From Flavobacteriia bacterium (GTDB lineage Bacteria > Bacteroidota > Bacteroidia > Flavobacteriales_D > Crocinitomicaceae): a stretch of 38,929 bases of DNA. Below the pieces are notes generated by a model that was not told where the DNA came from, ran no database searches, and saw nothing but the letters and a program-made list of their open reading frames with translations. The stretch is from contig JACPDW010000033.1 of assembly GCA_016183815.1 (NCBI GenBank), positions 1 to 38,929 on the forward strand. Direction: 5' to 3'. Both the position numbers and the translations under genes were made by a program. Positions 1-10,702 of this stretch are shown piece after piece (position 1 is the stretch's first letter; each line of letters opens with the position of its first letter).

Positions 1-1
1 A

Positions 2-289
2 TACATTTGGAAATCACTTTTATATAGAAAACAACTCGGAGTAGGGTTTAAAAGACAAAGACCGATATTAAATTTTATAGTTGATTTTTTTTCTGCAGAA
101 ATAGGGTTGATTATTGAAATTGATGGAAGTTCACATATCAACAAAGGGGAATACGATTTTTATCGTGAAAAAAAATTAAGAGAGAATGGCTTTAAAATGC
201 TTAGATTTGAAGAAGGTCAAGTATTACATAATATAGATGAAGTACGTTTAAAATTAATATATACAATAGCATGCTTGAAAGAAAAATAA
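2..289 (+). CDS. DUF559 (Vsr-like) endonuclease-domain protein, 5' end outside window
   Basis: The reading frame is open from base 2, so the gene starts upstream of the window; about 95 residues are visible. Visible motifs fit the DUF559 family, which has the Vsr/very-short-patch-repair endonuclease fold: an N-terminal YIWKSLLYRKQLGVGFKRQR, then IVDFF, then the acidic core IEIDGSSH followed by the Y-D-F-YREKKLRENGF stretch and the L-R-F-E-E segment. Family members are about 110-125 residues, so only about 20-25 residues are missing. The biological role of stand-alone DUF559 proteins is not well established; a DNA nuclease is inferred from the fold. A GC-rich hairpin element follows directly after the stop codon. 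Confidence 0.85.
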   Translation, partial: YIWKSLLYRKQLGVGFKRQRPILNFIVDFFSAEIGLIIEIDGSSHINKGEYDFYREKKLRENGFKMLRFEEGQVLHNIDEVRLKLIYTIACLKEK

Positions 290-302
290 ATTTTATTAGT
301 CC

Positions 303-330
303 TCCCCCTTTGTCCCCCTCCAATGGGGGA
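303..330. repeat. GC-rich hairpin/REP-like element next to the DUF559 gene
   Basis: In very AT-rich surroundings there are two direct copies of TCCCCCT (303-309 and 313-319), and the second forms a perfect 6-bp stem with GGGGGA (TCCCCC 313-318, loop TCCAAT 319-324, GGGGGA 325-330). It sits between the DUF559 stop codon and the 3' end of the convergent T9SS gene, so it could act as a terminator or be a copy of a dispersed repeat. Only one copy was noticed in this window. Confidence 0.6.
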
Positions 331-344
331 AATCGGAACTGCCA

Positions 345-3300
345 TTAATTTTCTATAAGCAACTTATAATTCCATATAGTTTTTTCTGATTGGAGATTTA
401 ATAGATATGTGCCTGATTTTATGTTTTTAGGAATATTAATTCCATTTAAAACCTTGTTTTGTTGATAAAGTACTTTTCCATTTATATCAAGGAGTCTAAT
501 TTTTAGATTATTATCATTAATGTTATTGATATTTAACCAGTTCCCACTACAAATTGGATTTGGGAAAATTGTTGGATTTAAAGATTTTAACGTTTTATTT
601 ATTTTTAATGAGTTGGTAATATTAATGTTATCCAAATACAATACATTTCCATATCTTCCTATATTTCTGAATAAAATTTGCACATTACCTTCTATATGAT
701 CTAAGTTTATTGTTTCAGTTCGCCACTGGGAAGAGGTCGGTACAAAATACTCTTGAAAATCTGGTGAGGTAGCCAAATCTGTTCCTCCTTTTAAATAGGC
801 GTTGGTATAAGATTGTCCACAATTGTTAGTGTAAAGAATTTCTAATGTATCAGAATTTGCACCACCCCAGCGAGCATAAGCTACATCAAAATTAATCTCT
901 ACATCTGTTTCAGTGGGTAAACTTAAATTAACAATTAAATCATTTTTATCACCTTCTCCATAAATGTTATAATTATCAAATAGTGCTGATTTTTGTGAAG
1001 TTCCATATCCACCTACATTTTCAGAAACACTCCAAAAACCAGTATTATTTTCTCCTTGTTGCCATCCTGTTGGTAAAAAATCATTCTCAAATCCTTCTTC
1101 AATTTGTGACGCAGAATTAGTAAAATTTAAATTAACGGTAATAGTGTCGTAATCAAATTGACCAGCTTGATTTGTGATTTTTAGTATCGCTAAATGAGTT
1201 CCTTCTTGAGTAAATAAAACACTAGGATTACGTAAATTAGATGAACTAGGACTACCAGTTGGAAAAGTCCATTCCCAAGTTGCTCCAATGTGTTTTAGAA
1301 ATGAGTAATCATCGAAATAAAAAGAATCAATTTTGCAAAATGAATTTTGCTCTAAAGAGTTGACCATTATTCGGGCAATAGGTAAGCTATTGTTATCAAA
1401 TAAATTACCTTCCCATATTCCTTTTCCATAAGTGGCAATTCTAATTTTCCCTTCTTTATAAAAAGGTTTAATTATATTCACACTTGTATATTTAGGTAAA
1501 TTTTGATTATCTAAAACCCAAGACATATTTTCATTTCGATAAAAAATATTAGTGTTTGTACCAACATATACACCTCCATTTGTTCCTGCAATGTATTGAA
1601 TTGCTTGAATATTTTCTCCGTTTAAAGTTTCGTCAGAATAGATTGTCCAACTCGTTCCGCCGTTTGTAGTTTTAAATACTTTATTTCCATCATAAACATC
1701 AGGGAATGCAATATATAATTCGTTTGCATTGGATGGATTAACAGAAAGTAATATTCTTCTACTTTGACCCGAAGGTAAGGTGATGGAAGTCCAACTTATA
1801 CCACCATCGATAGATTTCCAAAGTGAACCTGTATTTCCACTTGATGGTTGTTGATTTAGATAAATAATATCGGGATTATCTGAAGAAATTTCAATGTATT
1901 TTACTTGATTATTAGTATTTATGCCAAAAGTATAAAGCAAATTAAAAGTTGCACCTCCATCAATAGTTTTCCAAAGTTTATTTTCATTACCTAAATAAGC
2001 AATGTTATAACAATTTGGGTGAAATTCCATTTCACTAGATTCAGCAGCCCAGTAACTCTCATTCGGACTCATTCCAAAACCAAAAGATAAGATTGGGTCA
2101 TTAAGGTTGAAGGGTAAAACTTTTCCACCAATATCAGAGAAATATGTTTTAAGTGAGTTGCCAGGGTTAACGTAACCTGTCGGAGCTTCACCTCCACCCA
2201 ATTCGAGAAAATTTCCTTGTCCATAATTGCTGAAATGGGCTATATTTCCATTATGGTATAAGCCGCCAACGACAACGTCATCGTTCCACCCAGAACCAAA
2301 GCCCCAAAAATCGGAACTATTGATGCCTTTCATTTTAAAATCAGGTTGAATTTCCAATAGGTTTGTTGAATGATAAATACCCCCATCTGTTGTAAACCAA
2401 TATTGACCGTCGATTACTCTAAAATCTTGATTATCCACGTGTAAACTTAAAGGACCACCAATATATCCACTTACTCCTTGAAAAGTAATTCCTCCATCAC
2501 TTGATTTCCAAATGTTTAATCCGCCAACAATAATCTCATCTGGATTGTTTTCTGAACATAAAATGGCACAATTATAAAATCCTTGATGGTAAGTCCAATC
2601 GGGGCTTCCAATTGCTAAATTTGGATGTTCAGTAGTGTAAGGACCTCCTGTTGGAGCATTGGGTAATGACCAACTTCCACCAGCATCATCACTTTTAAAT
2701 ACTCCAATAAACCCAAAATCATCGGCTTTACTTTCTCCAATTAAATAAGCATATACTCTATTTGGGTCGGCTGGCGTTACAGCTAATCGTCCACCTCCAT
2801 CATTTCTTGCTGGGTCATTAGAAGAATACCATCCAGAAGATTGAATATTCCATGAACTACCACTATCCTCTGATTTATAGAATTCACAAATGGATAAAGT
2901 TGGATTGTTTTGAAGACAAAAAATAATGGAGGAATTGTCGGTTTTTTCTTTTATATCATACGCTTTTCTGTTATTAATCTCATTCCAATTTAAACCTCCG
3001 TCTAATGATTGAAACAAACCTTTATCAGTTGCTGCAAAGACAATGTTTTCATTGCCAGAATTAATTAAAATCTCATTCACTCCGAAATTACTGTTTACTA
3101 AAACATTTTCCCAATTTAATCCACCATCAATTGAACGAAAAATACCGTTATTTCCACCGGCAAAAACCAAATTTGGATTAGTAGGACTGACTTCAACGGC
3201 TGTAACTCCACTTCCAAAATCTTCATTTAGTGAAACAATAAACCAATTTTCACCCCCATCTTCGCTTTTATACACTTCACCTGGTTCTGTTCCACAGTAC

Positions 3301-3734
3301 AAAATATTCATATCGCTTTTACATTGATCCAAAGAATACACATTGGATTGCCCAGAGCCTTGTTGACCGGATTCTTGAAAATTTTGAATTGGACCAACTA
3401 AAGACCAACTTGTGTTTCTGAGAGAATTAGTTTGATTGAATTTTTTTTTAATGATTGGATAGGAGACAATGTATCCCTCATGGTTTATTTTATTGATATT
3501 TTGTTTTTTCCATCTTTTGTAATATTGCGTATGGTAGGATTTTACAAAAGGATTTACTTTGTAATAATTATTAAATAATTCATCTACTTCCCAAACATTT
3601 GGATTATCATCGTACATTTTTTGAGCCCAAAGAGGACATGTTTGAATCTCAAAATTTGATGGTTTTTGAAGGTTTTGTGAATATATAAGATGTTCAAATA
3701 AAAAAACAAACAATACAAAATAGGACAGTTTCAT
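345..3734 (-). CDS. T9SS-exported Asp-box beta-propeller protein with PKD-like domain and type A sorting domain
   Basis: A 1129-residue secreted protein. The start is taken at ATG 3734 because a hydrophobic signal peptide (MKLSYFVLFVFLF...SQN) begins there and a TAnnTTTG promoter motif lies just upstream. Roughly residues 140-800 carry at least nine Asp-box-type repeats (SEDGGENW, SIDGGLNW, SLDGGLNW, SEDSGSSW, SIDGGISW, TTNGGTSW and others), as in sortilin/VPS10-like and BNR propellers. Next come a PKD-like segment (WEWTFPTGSP ... HLAILKITNQAG) and a jelly-roll-like domain with FDVAYARWGG and LYLDNINI. The last 75 or so residues match a T9SS type A sorting domain (IFPNP, LLDINGKVLYQQ, SGTYLLNL), which directs outer-membrane translocation. 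The substrate is unknown. Asp-box propellers bind glycans or proteins; no sialidase catalytic set was identified, so a binding or structural role is as likely as enzymatic. Confidence 0.9.
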   Translation of the reverse strand: MKLSYFVLFVFLFEHLIYSQNLQKPSNFEIQTCPLWAQKMYDDNPNVWEVDELFNNYYKVNPFVKSYHTQYYKRWKKQNINKINHEGYIVSYPIIKKKFNQTNSLRNTSWSLVGPIQNFQESGQQGSGQSNVYSLDQCKSDMNILYCGTEPGEVYKSEDGGENWFIVSLNEDFGSGVTAVEVSPTNPNLVFAGGNNGIFRSIDGGLNWENVLVNSNFGVNEILINSGNENIVFAATDKGLFQSLDGGLNWNEINNRKAYDIKEKTDNSSIIFCLQNNPTLSICEFYKSEDSGSSWNIQSSGWYSSNDPARNDGGGRLAVTPADPNRVYAYLIGESKADDFGFIGVFKSDDAGGSWSLPNAPTGGPYTTEHPNLAIGSPDWTYHQGFYNCAILCSENNPDEIIVGGLNIWKSSDGGITFQGVSGYIGGPLSLHVDNQDFRVIDGQYWFTTDGGIYHSTNLLEIQPDFKMKGINSSDFWGFGSGWNDDVVVGGLYHNGNIAHFSNYGQGNFLELGGGEAPTGYVNPGNSLKTYFSDIGGKVLPFNLNDPILSFGFGMSPNESYWAAESSEMEFHPNCYNIAYLGNENKLWKTIDGGATFNLLYTFGINTNNQVKYIEISSDNPDIIYLNQQPSSGNTGSLWKSIDGGISWTSITLPSGQSRRILLSVNPSNANELYIAFPDVYDGNKVFKTTNGGTSWTIYSDETLNGENIQAIQYIAGTNGGVYVGTNTNIFYRNENMSWVLDNQNLPKYTSVNIIKPFYKEGKIRIATYGKGIWEGNLFDNNSLPIARIMVNSLEQNSFCKIDSFYFDDYSFLKHIGATWEWTFPTGSPSSSNLRNPSVLFTQEGTHLAILKITNQAGQFDYDTITVNLNFTNSASQIEEGFENDFLPTGWQQGENNTGFWSVSENVGGYGTSQKSALFDNYNIYGEGDKNDLIVNLSLPTETDVEINFDVAYARWGGANSDTLEILYTNNCGQSYTNAYLKGGTDLATSPDFQEYFVPTSSQWRTETINLDHIEGNVQILFRNIGRYGNVLYLDNINITNSLKINKTLKSLNPTIFPNPICSGNWLNINNINDNNLKIRLLDINGKVLYQQNKVLNGINIPKNIKSGTYLLNLQSEKTIWNYKLLIEN

Positions 3735-3749
3735 ATAAAAATTTTGCCA

Positions 3750-3757
3750 CAAAAATA
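3750..3757 (-). promoter_or_regulatory. TAnnTTTG -7 promoter element for the T9SS protein gene
   Basis: On the minus strand the sequence reads TATTTTTG, matching the Bacteroidota -7 consensus TAnnTTTG, 15 bases before the ATG at 3734. No clear -33 TTG is at the right distance. The TTG inside the motif makes a spurious upstream start, supporting the downstream ATG. Confidence 0.55.
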
Positions 3758-3922
3758 AATTAGTTTTAAAGGGATTTTTTTCTAAAATAGCTTGTAAATT
3801 GTATTGCTAAATTTAAAAAAAAAGGAAAGTAAAAAATCTAAGATTTAATTATAATTTAATTTATTGAAAAATAAACGATTATGAATTGAAAAAGATTTTT
3901 TCTAAATTAAAGTTAAAAAAAC

Positions 3923-3953
3923 TTGTAGAATTATAACTTTTTAATTAATTTTG
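3923..3953 (+). promoter_or_regulatory. Bacteroidota-type promoter for the SPFH gene
   Basis: TTG (3923-3925) and TAATTTTG (3946-3953) are separated by 20 bases, the classical -33/-7 arrangement of Bacteroidota sigma-ABfr promoters. The ATG follows 20 bases after the -7 element. Confidence 0.65.
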
Positions 3954-3972
3954 ATATTAAAATGATATTATT

Positions 3973-4827
3973 ATGAATAATTTAGAAAAAGAAAAAACAG
4001 CAATAAATGGATATTTAATGTTGTTTGTATTATTAGGTATTGTGCTGATTTGCATAAAATTTATTGTTGAAAAAGAGCTTGTTTTATTGATACCAATAAT
4101 TTTTATTTCACTTTTTATGTTGATAGGACTGACAATTGTCAATCCAAATGATTCAAGGGTTTTGGTTTTATTTGGAAAATATAAAGGCACATTAAAATCA
4201 AATGGTTTTAAATGGGTAAACCCTTTTATGGCAAGAAAAAAGGTTACTCTAAAAGCAAGGAATTTTGACAGTACACCAATAAAAGTGAATGACAAACTTG
4301 GGAATCCAATAATGATTGGGATGGTTTTAGTTTGGAAAGTTCAGGACACTTTTAAAGCTTTGTTTGAAGTTGACCAATATGAAACTTTTGTAAAAATTCA
4401 AAGTGAATCTGCTTTAAGAAAACTTGCAGGCATCTATCCTTATGACAATATGGATCACGAGCATGAAATTTCTTTAAGATCTGGAGGCGAGGAAGTTAAT
4501 CATCAACTTGAAAATGAACTTAGAGAACGATTAGAGATAGCTGGAATTGAGGTTTTGGAAGCTAGAATTAGTAGTTTAGCTTATTCTTCTGAAATTGCTG
4601 GAGCAATGCTTCAAAGACAACAAGCAATTGCTGTTGTTTCCGCACGGCAAAAAATTGTTGAAGGTGCTGTGGGAATGGTTGAAATGGCTTTAAATCAACT
4701 TTCGGAAAAACAAATCATTGAATTAGACGACGATAAAAAAGCAGCCATGGTAAGTAATTTAATGGTTGTATTGTGTTCAGATAAATCGGCTTCACCAGTA
4801 ATCAATACGGGTACTTTACATCAATAA
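3973..4827 (+). CDS. SPFH/band-7 (stomatin-prohibitin) membrane protein
   Basis: A 284-residue protein with two adjacent hydrophobic segments at about residues 13-30 and 34-54, then an SPFH domain beginning NPNDSRVLVLFGKYKGT and GFKWVNPF. A charged, probably helical region follows (ENELRERLEIAGIEVLEARI ... QRQQAIAVVSARQKIVEG). SPFH proteins form ring-like membrane oligomers that organise membrane microdomains or regulate proteases; the partner here is unknown. The gene lies 6 bases before a small Arc-like gene, and this pairing recurs in Bacteroidota. A consensus promoter precedes it. Confidence 0.9.
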   Translation: MNNLEKEKTAINGYLMLFVLLGIVLICIKFIVEKELVLLIPIIFISLFMLIGLTIVNPNDSRVLVLFGKYKGTLKSNGFKWVNPFMARKKVTLKARNFDSTPIKVNDKLGNPIMIGMVLVWKVQDTFKALFEVDQYETFVKIQSESALRKLAGIYPYDNMDHEHEISLRSGGEEVNHQLENELRERLEIAGIEVLEARISSLAYSSEIAGAMLQRQQAIAVVSARQKIVEGAVGMVEMALNQLSEKQIIELDDDKKAAMVSNLMVVLCSDKSASPVINTGTLHQ

Positions 4828-4833
4828 TTAGCG

Positions 4834-5019
4834 ATGTCTAAAAAAAAAGCATTTATATTGAGAATTAATGAAGATTTATTAAAAGCCATTGAAAAATGGT
4901 CAGAAGATGAATTTAGATCAACGAATGCTCAAATTGAATATCTTTTACATCAATCTGTTTTAAAAGCCAAAAGACTAAGTAAAAAAACTATTGAACAACA
5001 GAATAAAGAAAAAAAGTGA
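4834..5019 (+). CDS. Small Arc-like ribbon-helix-helix protein
   Basis: A 61-residue, lysine-rich protein. The segment KKKAFILRINEDLLKAIEKW followed by the helix SEDEFRSTNAQIEYLLHQSV matches the beta-strand plus two-helix pattern of Arc/MetJ-type ribbon-helix-helix DNA-binding proteins. The tail (KRLSKKTIEQQNKEKK) is basic. It starts 6 bases after the SPFH stop codon and is presumably co-transcribed. It may be a regulator or nucleic-acid-binding partner; its targets are not visible. Confidence 0.8.
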   Translation: MSKKKAFILRINEDLLKAIEKWSEDEFRSTNAQIEYLLHQSVLKAKRLSKKTIEQQNKEKK

Positions 5020-5133
5020 TTCATATACTTTTATAACTCTAATTTTCTTAATTTGATTGCAAAATATGTACTTCAATTTTCATTCTATTTGTGTTATAGA
5101 AAATAAAATTTCAACCCTTTAATGAATTCTTTC

Positions 5134-5141
5134 TATTTTTG
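5134..5141 (+). promoter_or_regulatory. TAnnTTTG element immediately before the acyl-CoA reductase start
   Basis: TATTTTTG ends 4 bases before the ATG at 5146, so a transcript starting at the usual distance would have almost no leader. No convincing -33 TTG is seen at 19-21 bases upstream. The motif argues against the in-frame ATG at 5122, which would overlap the promoter. Confidence 0.45.
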
Positions 5142-5145
5142 TAAT

Positions 5146-6180
5146 ATGTCATTTTCTGAACCAAAAAAAGTAGAATCTTTAGAAAAATTAGGAAATTTAT
5201 TTTCTTTTTTAAGCACTAATGAAGCAAAACAAGATCAAACTATATCCGATGATAAAATTATACTTTGGAAAAATACTATACAAAAAGCCACACAAATAAA
5301 TCCATGGTTTACTAAAAAAAATATTCTTTTTGCATTAAAGACGTGGTCAGATTTGCTAAGAAAAGATCGTTTAAATGATTGGTTAACACAATATGATTTT
5401 ACTTCAAAAAGAAAAAATGTTGCTATAATCATGGCTGGAAATATTCCTTTTGTTGGTTTTCATGATTTTATTTGTGTTTGGCTTAGCGGAAATATACCTA
5501 TTGTTAAAACTAGTTCGGACGACCCTTTGTTTTTCCCTTTAATAATTCAGTTTTTAGTAGATTTGGGTCATGATAAAATTGAAATTACAAGCAGTAAAAT
5601 AAGTAACTTTGATGCTGTGATTGCTACTGGAAGCAATAATTCGTCCTTGTATTTTGAACAATATTTTAGTAAATATCCACATATATTTAGAAAAAGTAAA
5701 ACCTCTATCGCAATTTTAGATGGAAGTGAGAAAAACGAAGAACTTATCGCTTTGGCTTTGGATATTTTTAGTTATTTTGGTTTGGGGTGTCGAAATGTAA
5801 CCCATTTATTAATCCCTGAAAATTATGATTTAAATACATTTTTTGGACAAATAATTCAACATTCAGAAATTGTTAATCATCATAAATACGCAAATAACTA
5901 CGACTACCACAAAGCTATTTTTTTGTTAAATAGAGAACCTTTTTTAGATAATGGTTTTGTTTTGTTAAGAGAGCACAAAGAAATTTTTTCTCCCGTTTCA
6001 GTACTTCATTATTCTAGATACAGAAATGAAGAACAAAAAGAACATTTTTTACTTGAAAATAAAGAAAACATACAAGCAATAATAGGAAAAAATTATATTC
6101 CTTTTGGAAATGCTCAACTTCCTTCTTTATTTGAGTACGCAGATGGAATAGATACCTTAAAATGGTTAAGTGAATTATGA
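5146..6180 (+). CDS. LuxC-family acyl-CoA reductase
   Basis: A 344-residue protein of the LuxC family, which reduces acyl-CoA (or an acyl-enzyme) to the aldehyde with NADPH. Recognisable features are VAIIMAGNIPFVGFHDFICV, then LSGNIPIVKTSSDDP (nucleotide/CoA region), and GLGCRNVTHLLIP containing the probable nucleophilic cysteine. Family members in Bacteroidota are stand-alone and about this length. The start at 5146 (MSFSEPKK) is preferred over ATG 5122 because of the overlapping promoter motif and because homologues begin near here. In many Flavobacteriales this gene adjoins a 2[4Fe-4S] ferredoxin gene; here that ferredoxin lies some 21 kb away. The physiological substrate is unknown. Confidence 0.88.
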   Translation: MSFSEPKKVESLEKLGNLFSFLSTNEAKQDQTISDDKIILWKNTIQKATQINPWFTKKNILFALKTWSDLLRKDRLNDWLTQYDFTSKRKNVAIIMAGNIPFVGFHDFICVWLSGNIPIVKTSSDDPLFFPLIIQFLVDLGHDKIEITSSKISNFDAVIATGSNNSSLYFEQYFSKYPHIFRKSKTSIAILDGSEKNEELIALALDIFSYFGLGCRNVTHLLIPENYDLNTFFGQIIQHSEIVNHHKYANNYDYHKAIFLLNREPFLDNGFVLLREHKEIFSPVSVLHYSRYRNEEQKEHFLLENKENIQAIIGKNYIPFGNAQLPSLFEYADGIDTLKWLSEL

Positions 6181-6230
6181 AAACTTTTATTTTCAAACAT
6201 AAGGATAAAATAAGTTAAATGCAATAGAAA

Positions 6231-7376
6231 ATGAATATTATTTTACATGACGCAGGTAAACATTTAGAGTTAGCTCCACTCACTTTAGCGAAGCCAGTAG
6301 CCGAACTAAGGATGGGAATTTTAACTATTAAAGAAAGATGGCAAAAAATCCTTCCTACAGCTCAGTATTTTTATGAAACAGAAGACTATTTAGCTGAAAA
6401 ATTTCCAAACACATCAAAGTTTGATTTAGTAATTAACGCATCAGCAATAATATACCCTGATACTTTGAAAGAAATTCTACTTTTAAAAGAAGGCGATGTT
6501 TTATTTTCAAAAGACAATTGGATTGCTAAAAAAGGTTTTGATATTACCAATAAAGTGGAAAGCAAAAATGAAGTGTTGGTAATAAATCACCTTTGGGACT
6601 TGTTTTCATTTAATCATAGTGCAGTTGAAAGAGATTTTGAATTGCTGACTAAAAATCGAAAAAGTTCAAAAATTTCCGAATCAAACACTATTATTGGAAA
6701 TCCATTACACATATTTTTAGAAGAAGGTGCTCATGTTGAAGCAACAATTTTTAATACCAAATCAGGTCCAATTTATATAGACAAAGATGCTGAGATTATG
6801 GAAGGTTCTATGATTAGAGGTCCTTTTACACTTGGTAGAGGTTCTTGCGTAAAAATGGGTGCCAAAATTTATGGAGCTACAACAATTGGTCCATATTGTA
6901 AAGTTGGTGGAGAAATATCCAACTCTATTTTTCAATCTTTTTCAAATAAGGGTCATGATGGATTTATCGGAAATTCTGTTATTGGTGAATGGTGTAATTT
7001 AGGAGCAGACACCAATTCCTCTAATTTAAAAAACAATTACAGTAAAGTAAATATTTATTCGTATGCCAAAAAAGAAATAATAAAAACAGATGTTCAGTTT
7101 TTAGGATTAATTATGGGCGATCATAGTAAATCAGGTATTAATACAATGTTTAATACATCAACAGTTGTTGGGTTTTCAGCAAATATTTTTGGAGGCAATT
7201 TTCCTTCAAAACACATTCCGTCTTTTTCTTGGGGTGGTGCAGATGGTTTTGTGAAATTTGATTTGATAAAAGCTGTGGAAGTGGCAAAAGCAATGATGTC
7301 AAGAAGAAATGTCCAATTTTCTGAACTTGATTTAAAGATTTTTGAGTTTTTATATGAAAAGTACAATTTAGAATAA
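6231..7376 (+). CDS. GlmU-like putative sugar-nucleotidyltransferase with left-handed beta-helix
   Basis: A 381-residue protein of the Bacteroidota GlmU-like family. The N-terminal half (MNIILHDAGKHLELAPLTLAKPVAELRMG) resembles a nucleotidyltransferase but lacks the canonical GxGTRM signature. From about residue 150 onward, hexapeptide-type repeats (GPIYIDKDAEIMEGSMIRGP, GAKIYGATTIGPYCKVGGEI) predict a left-handed beta-helix, usual in acyl/acetyl-transferases and in GlmU C-domains. A role in cell-envelope sugar-nucleotide metabolism is inferred from the family, not shown. It lies 50 bases downstream of the LuxC gene on the same strand. Confidence 0.85.
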   Translation: MNIILHDAGKHLELAPLTLAKPVAELRMGILTIKERWQKILPTAQYFYETEDYLAEKFPNTSKFDLVINASAIIYPDTLKEILLLKEGDVLFSKDNWIAKKGFDITNKVESKNEVLVINHLWDLFSFNHSAVERDFELLTKNRKSSKISESNTIIGNPLHIFLEEGAHVEATIFNTKSGPIYIDKDAEIMEGSMIRGPFTLGRGSCVKMGAKIYGATTIGPYCKVGGEISNSIFQSFSNKGHDGFIGNSVIGEWCNLGADTNSSNLKNNYSKVNIYSYAKKEIIKTDVQFLGLIMGDHSKSGINTMFNTSTVVGFSANIFGGNFPSKHIPSFSWGGADGFVKFDLIKAVEVAKAMMSRRNVQFSELDLKIFEFLYEKYNLE

Positions 7377-7405
7377 AATAATCTAGATAATTTTTAAAAT
7401 CTTCT

Positions 7406-7413
7406 TAATTTTG
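7406..7413 (+). promoter_or_regulatory. TAnnTTTG -7 element for carA
   Basis: TAATTTTG ends 12 bases before the ATG at 7426. The TTG within the motif would be a false in-frame start at 7411; the ATG downstream fits CarA better. The -33 element is not obvious. Confidence 0.5.
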
Positions 7414-7425
7414 CATAAATTTCAA

Positions 7426-9841
<2,416 letters not shown>

Positions 9842-10702
9842 ATGAAACTACACGTTATTGAAACAGGAAATTTTATGCTTGATGGAGGAGCTATGTTTGG
9901 AGTTGTTCCAAAATCCATTTGGCAAAAAACAAATCCTGCTGATGAAAATAATATGTGTACTTGGTCTTTAAGATGTTTGCTTGTTGAAAATGGCAAACAA
10001 TTGATTTTGATTGATACAGGAATTGGTGACAAACAATCTGAGAAATTTTTTTCATATTATTTTTTATTTAATACCGTTTCTATTGAGGAAGCATTAGTTA
10101 AAAAAGGATTCCACCCAGACCAAATCACAGATGTTTTATTGACTCACTTACACTTTGATCATTGTGGAGGTTCAATTAAAAGAAAAAAAAATAGAGAGGG
10201 TTTTGAACCAGTATTTAAAAACGCAAACTATTGGAGTTGTGCAACCCATTGGCAATGGGCAACTGAGCCAAATCCAAGAGAAAAAGCATCTTTTTTAAAA
10301 GAAAATATTTTACCGATACAAGAAAGTGGACAATTGAAATTTATTAATAGAAATCAATCATTTACTGCTAATGCTTTTCCTGATATTGACATTTTATTTG
10401 TCGATGGTCACACCGAAAGCATGATGATTCCTCATATTTCTTTTCAAGGTAAAAAAATTGTTTATATGGCAGATTTATTGCCAAGTGTTGGACATATACC
10501 TTTGCCTTATGTGATGGGTTATGATACACGTCCACTTATTACATTAGAAGAAAAAGAAAAATTCTTGATTAATGCTGTAAAAAATGAATACATTTTGTTT
10601 TTTGAACACGATTCAGTTAACGAGTGTTGTACTTTAAAACAAACGGATAACGGAATCAGATTAGATGAAAGTTTTCAATTATCTAACTATTTTTCTAAAT
10701 AG
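9842..10702 (+). CDS. Metallo-beta-lactamase-fold hydrolase
   Basis: A 286-residue MBL-fold protein whose ATG abuts the eno stop codon with no gap. The metal-binding set is present: [11 protein letters not shown] (HxHxDH), the histidine in [11 protein letters not shown], the aspartate in [11 protein letters not shown] and the late histidine in FFEHDS. The fold includes lactonases, glyoxalase II and RNases. The [20 protein letters not shown]-terminal region places it among small-molecule or lactone hydrolases, but the substrate cannot be inferred. Its 3' end overlaps the convergent purL gene by 16 bases. Confidence 0.9.
   Translation: MKLHVIETGNFMLDGGAMFGVVPKSIWQKTNPADENNMCTWSLRCLLVENGKQLILIDTGIGDKQSEKFFSYYFLFNTVSIEEALVKKGFHPDQITDVLLTHLHFDHCGGSIKRKKNREGFEPVFKNANYWSCATHWQWATEPNPREKASFLKENILPIQESGQLKFINRNQSFTANAFPDIDILFVDGHTESMMIPHISFQGKKIVYMADLLPSVGHIPLPYVMGYDTRPLITLEEKEKFLINAVKNEYILFFEHDSVNECCTLKQTDNGIRLDESFQLSNYFSK

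Noticed and set aside
3043-3327. Open frame of 94 codons on the plus strand inside the T9SS gene
   Set aside because: It is antisense to a well-supported coding region with clear Asp-box repeats and has no recognisable domain or promoter.
5122-5145. Longer N-terminus for the acyl-CoA reductase from ATG 5122
   Set aside because: It would contain the TATTTTTG promoter motif and adds eight residues not typical of the family.
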